From Desulfobacterales bacterium C00003106 (GTDB lineage: Bacteria > Desulfobacterota > Desulfobacteria > Desulfobacterales > C00003106), in assembly GCA_001751015.1 (NCBI GenBank), contig MAXM01000227.1:1-14676 (forward strand): a DNA stretch of 14,676 nt, read 5' to 3'. Below the pieces are notes generated by a model. It was given only the letters and a program-made list of their open reading frames with translations, made no database searches and was not told where the DNA came from. Positions 14,504-14,676 of the stretch are shown here, in pieces. Position numbers and translations under genes: made by a program. Numbering within the stretch: position 1 is the stretch's first letter; each line of letters begins with the position of its first letter.

Positions 14504-14676
14504 CGTCCCCACGGTCTTTGTTGAAAGCATGGGGGATCAACGCCAATAAGCGGCTGGGACAGCATTTCCTGGTTGATCCCAATACCTCGGATCTTATTGT
14601 CAGGCGGTCTGGTGTGAGGCCGGAGGACACTGTCCTTGAAATAGGCGCCGGCACAGGGACCCTCACTATCCCGATT
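14500..14676 (+). CDS. rsmA: 16S rRNA adenine dimethyltransferase (3' end cut by window)
   Basis: Only the first 59 codons are present, and the frame runs off the right edge. NKRLGQHFL (residues 16-24) is the N-terminal signature of RsmA/KsgA, and VLEIGAGTGTLT (45-56) is S-adenosylmethionine motif I. RsmA dimethylates two adjacent adenines near the 3' end of 16S rRNA (A1518/A1519 in E. coli) late in 30S assembly. ATG 14500 overlaps the DUF2062 stop codon by 4 bp (ATGA), and AGGAAGG lies 6-7 nt upstream, so the start is well supported. With tsaD upstream, it makes a translation-related gene group. Confidence 0.92.
   Translation, partial: MTSPRSLLKAWGINANKRLGQHFLVDPNTSDLIVRRSGVRPEDTVLEIGAGTGTLTIPI

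Noticed and set aside
1..14676. CRISPR array, tRNA/rRNA gene, prophage or defence system
   Set aside because: No regularly spaced repeats, no cloverleaf or rRNA sequence and no phage or defence genes were seen. Apart from the antiporter-CBS pair, the lipoprotein and the uncharacterised DUF6178-like and DUF2062 proteins, the genes are metabolic or translation-related.

Overview
The window looks like chromosomal DNA from an anaerobic Desulfobacterota-type bacterium (former Deltaproteobacteria). The grounds are indirect: a CimA-headed branched-chain amino-acid operon of the kind known in Geobacter, a glgA coupled to a DUF6178-like gene, a DUF2062 protein next to rsmA, and a moderate, even GC content. 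There is no rRNA, tRNA, CRISPR array, integrase or intact transposase.

Layout, left to right. (1) Positions 1-1534, plus strand: the 3' part of a CPA-type monovalent cation/proton antiporter, followed by a small tandem CBS-domain protein that may regulate it. (2) 1692-2009, minus strand: an OprI/Lpp-like alanine-zipper lipoprotein. (3) 2302-5434, plus strand: glycogen synthase glgA (TTG start), overlapped by 11 bp by a large uncharacterised gene resembling DUF6178. A perfect 8-bp-arm palindrome covers the best promoter candidate upstream of glgA. (4) 5435-5667: a convergent spacer holding a short hairpin and a 125-bp near-palindromic element whose right arm ends 7 nt from the ilvC stop codon. 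(5) 12408 down to 5668, minus strand: the pathway cluster cimA-ilvD-ilvB-ilvN-ilvC. A strong intrinsic terminator lies between ilvN and ilvC. (6) 12409-12933: a 525-bp divergent spacer with the probable operon promoter and a 180-bp hairpin element with 23-bp terminal inverted repeats (one mismatch), which looks like a non-autonomous mobile element. (7) 12934-14676, plus strand: tsaD, a DUF2062 membrane protein and the start of rsmA, with overlapping reading frames.

How the genes work together. The minus-strand cluster makes isoleucine and valine. CimA condenses pyruvate with acetyl-CoA to citramalate, which LeuCD and LeuB (not in the window) would convert to 2-oxobutyrate. IlvBN, IlvC and IlvD then serve both the isoleucine and the valine branch. 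No threonine deaminase (ilvA) is visible, so a threonine-independent isoleucine route is the natural reading. TsaD (tRNA t6A37 synthesis) and RsmA (16S rRNA dimethylation) form a translation-quality group.

Most genes are ordinary housekeeping genes. I found no convincing new multi-gene system. The points most worth a second look are the two long intergenic hairpin elements, the ilvB translation start (its good Shine-Dalgarno sequence points at an ATC codon), the glgA-DUF6178 coupling and the antiporter-CBS pair.
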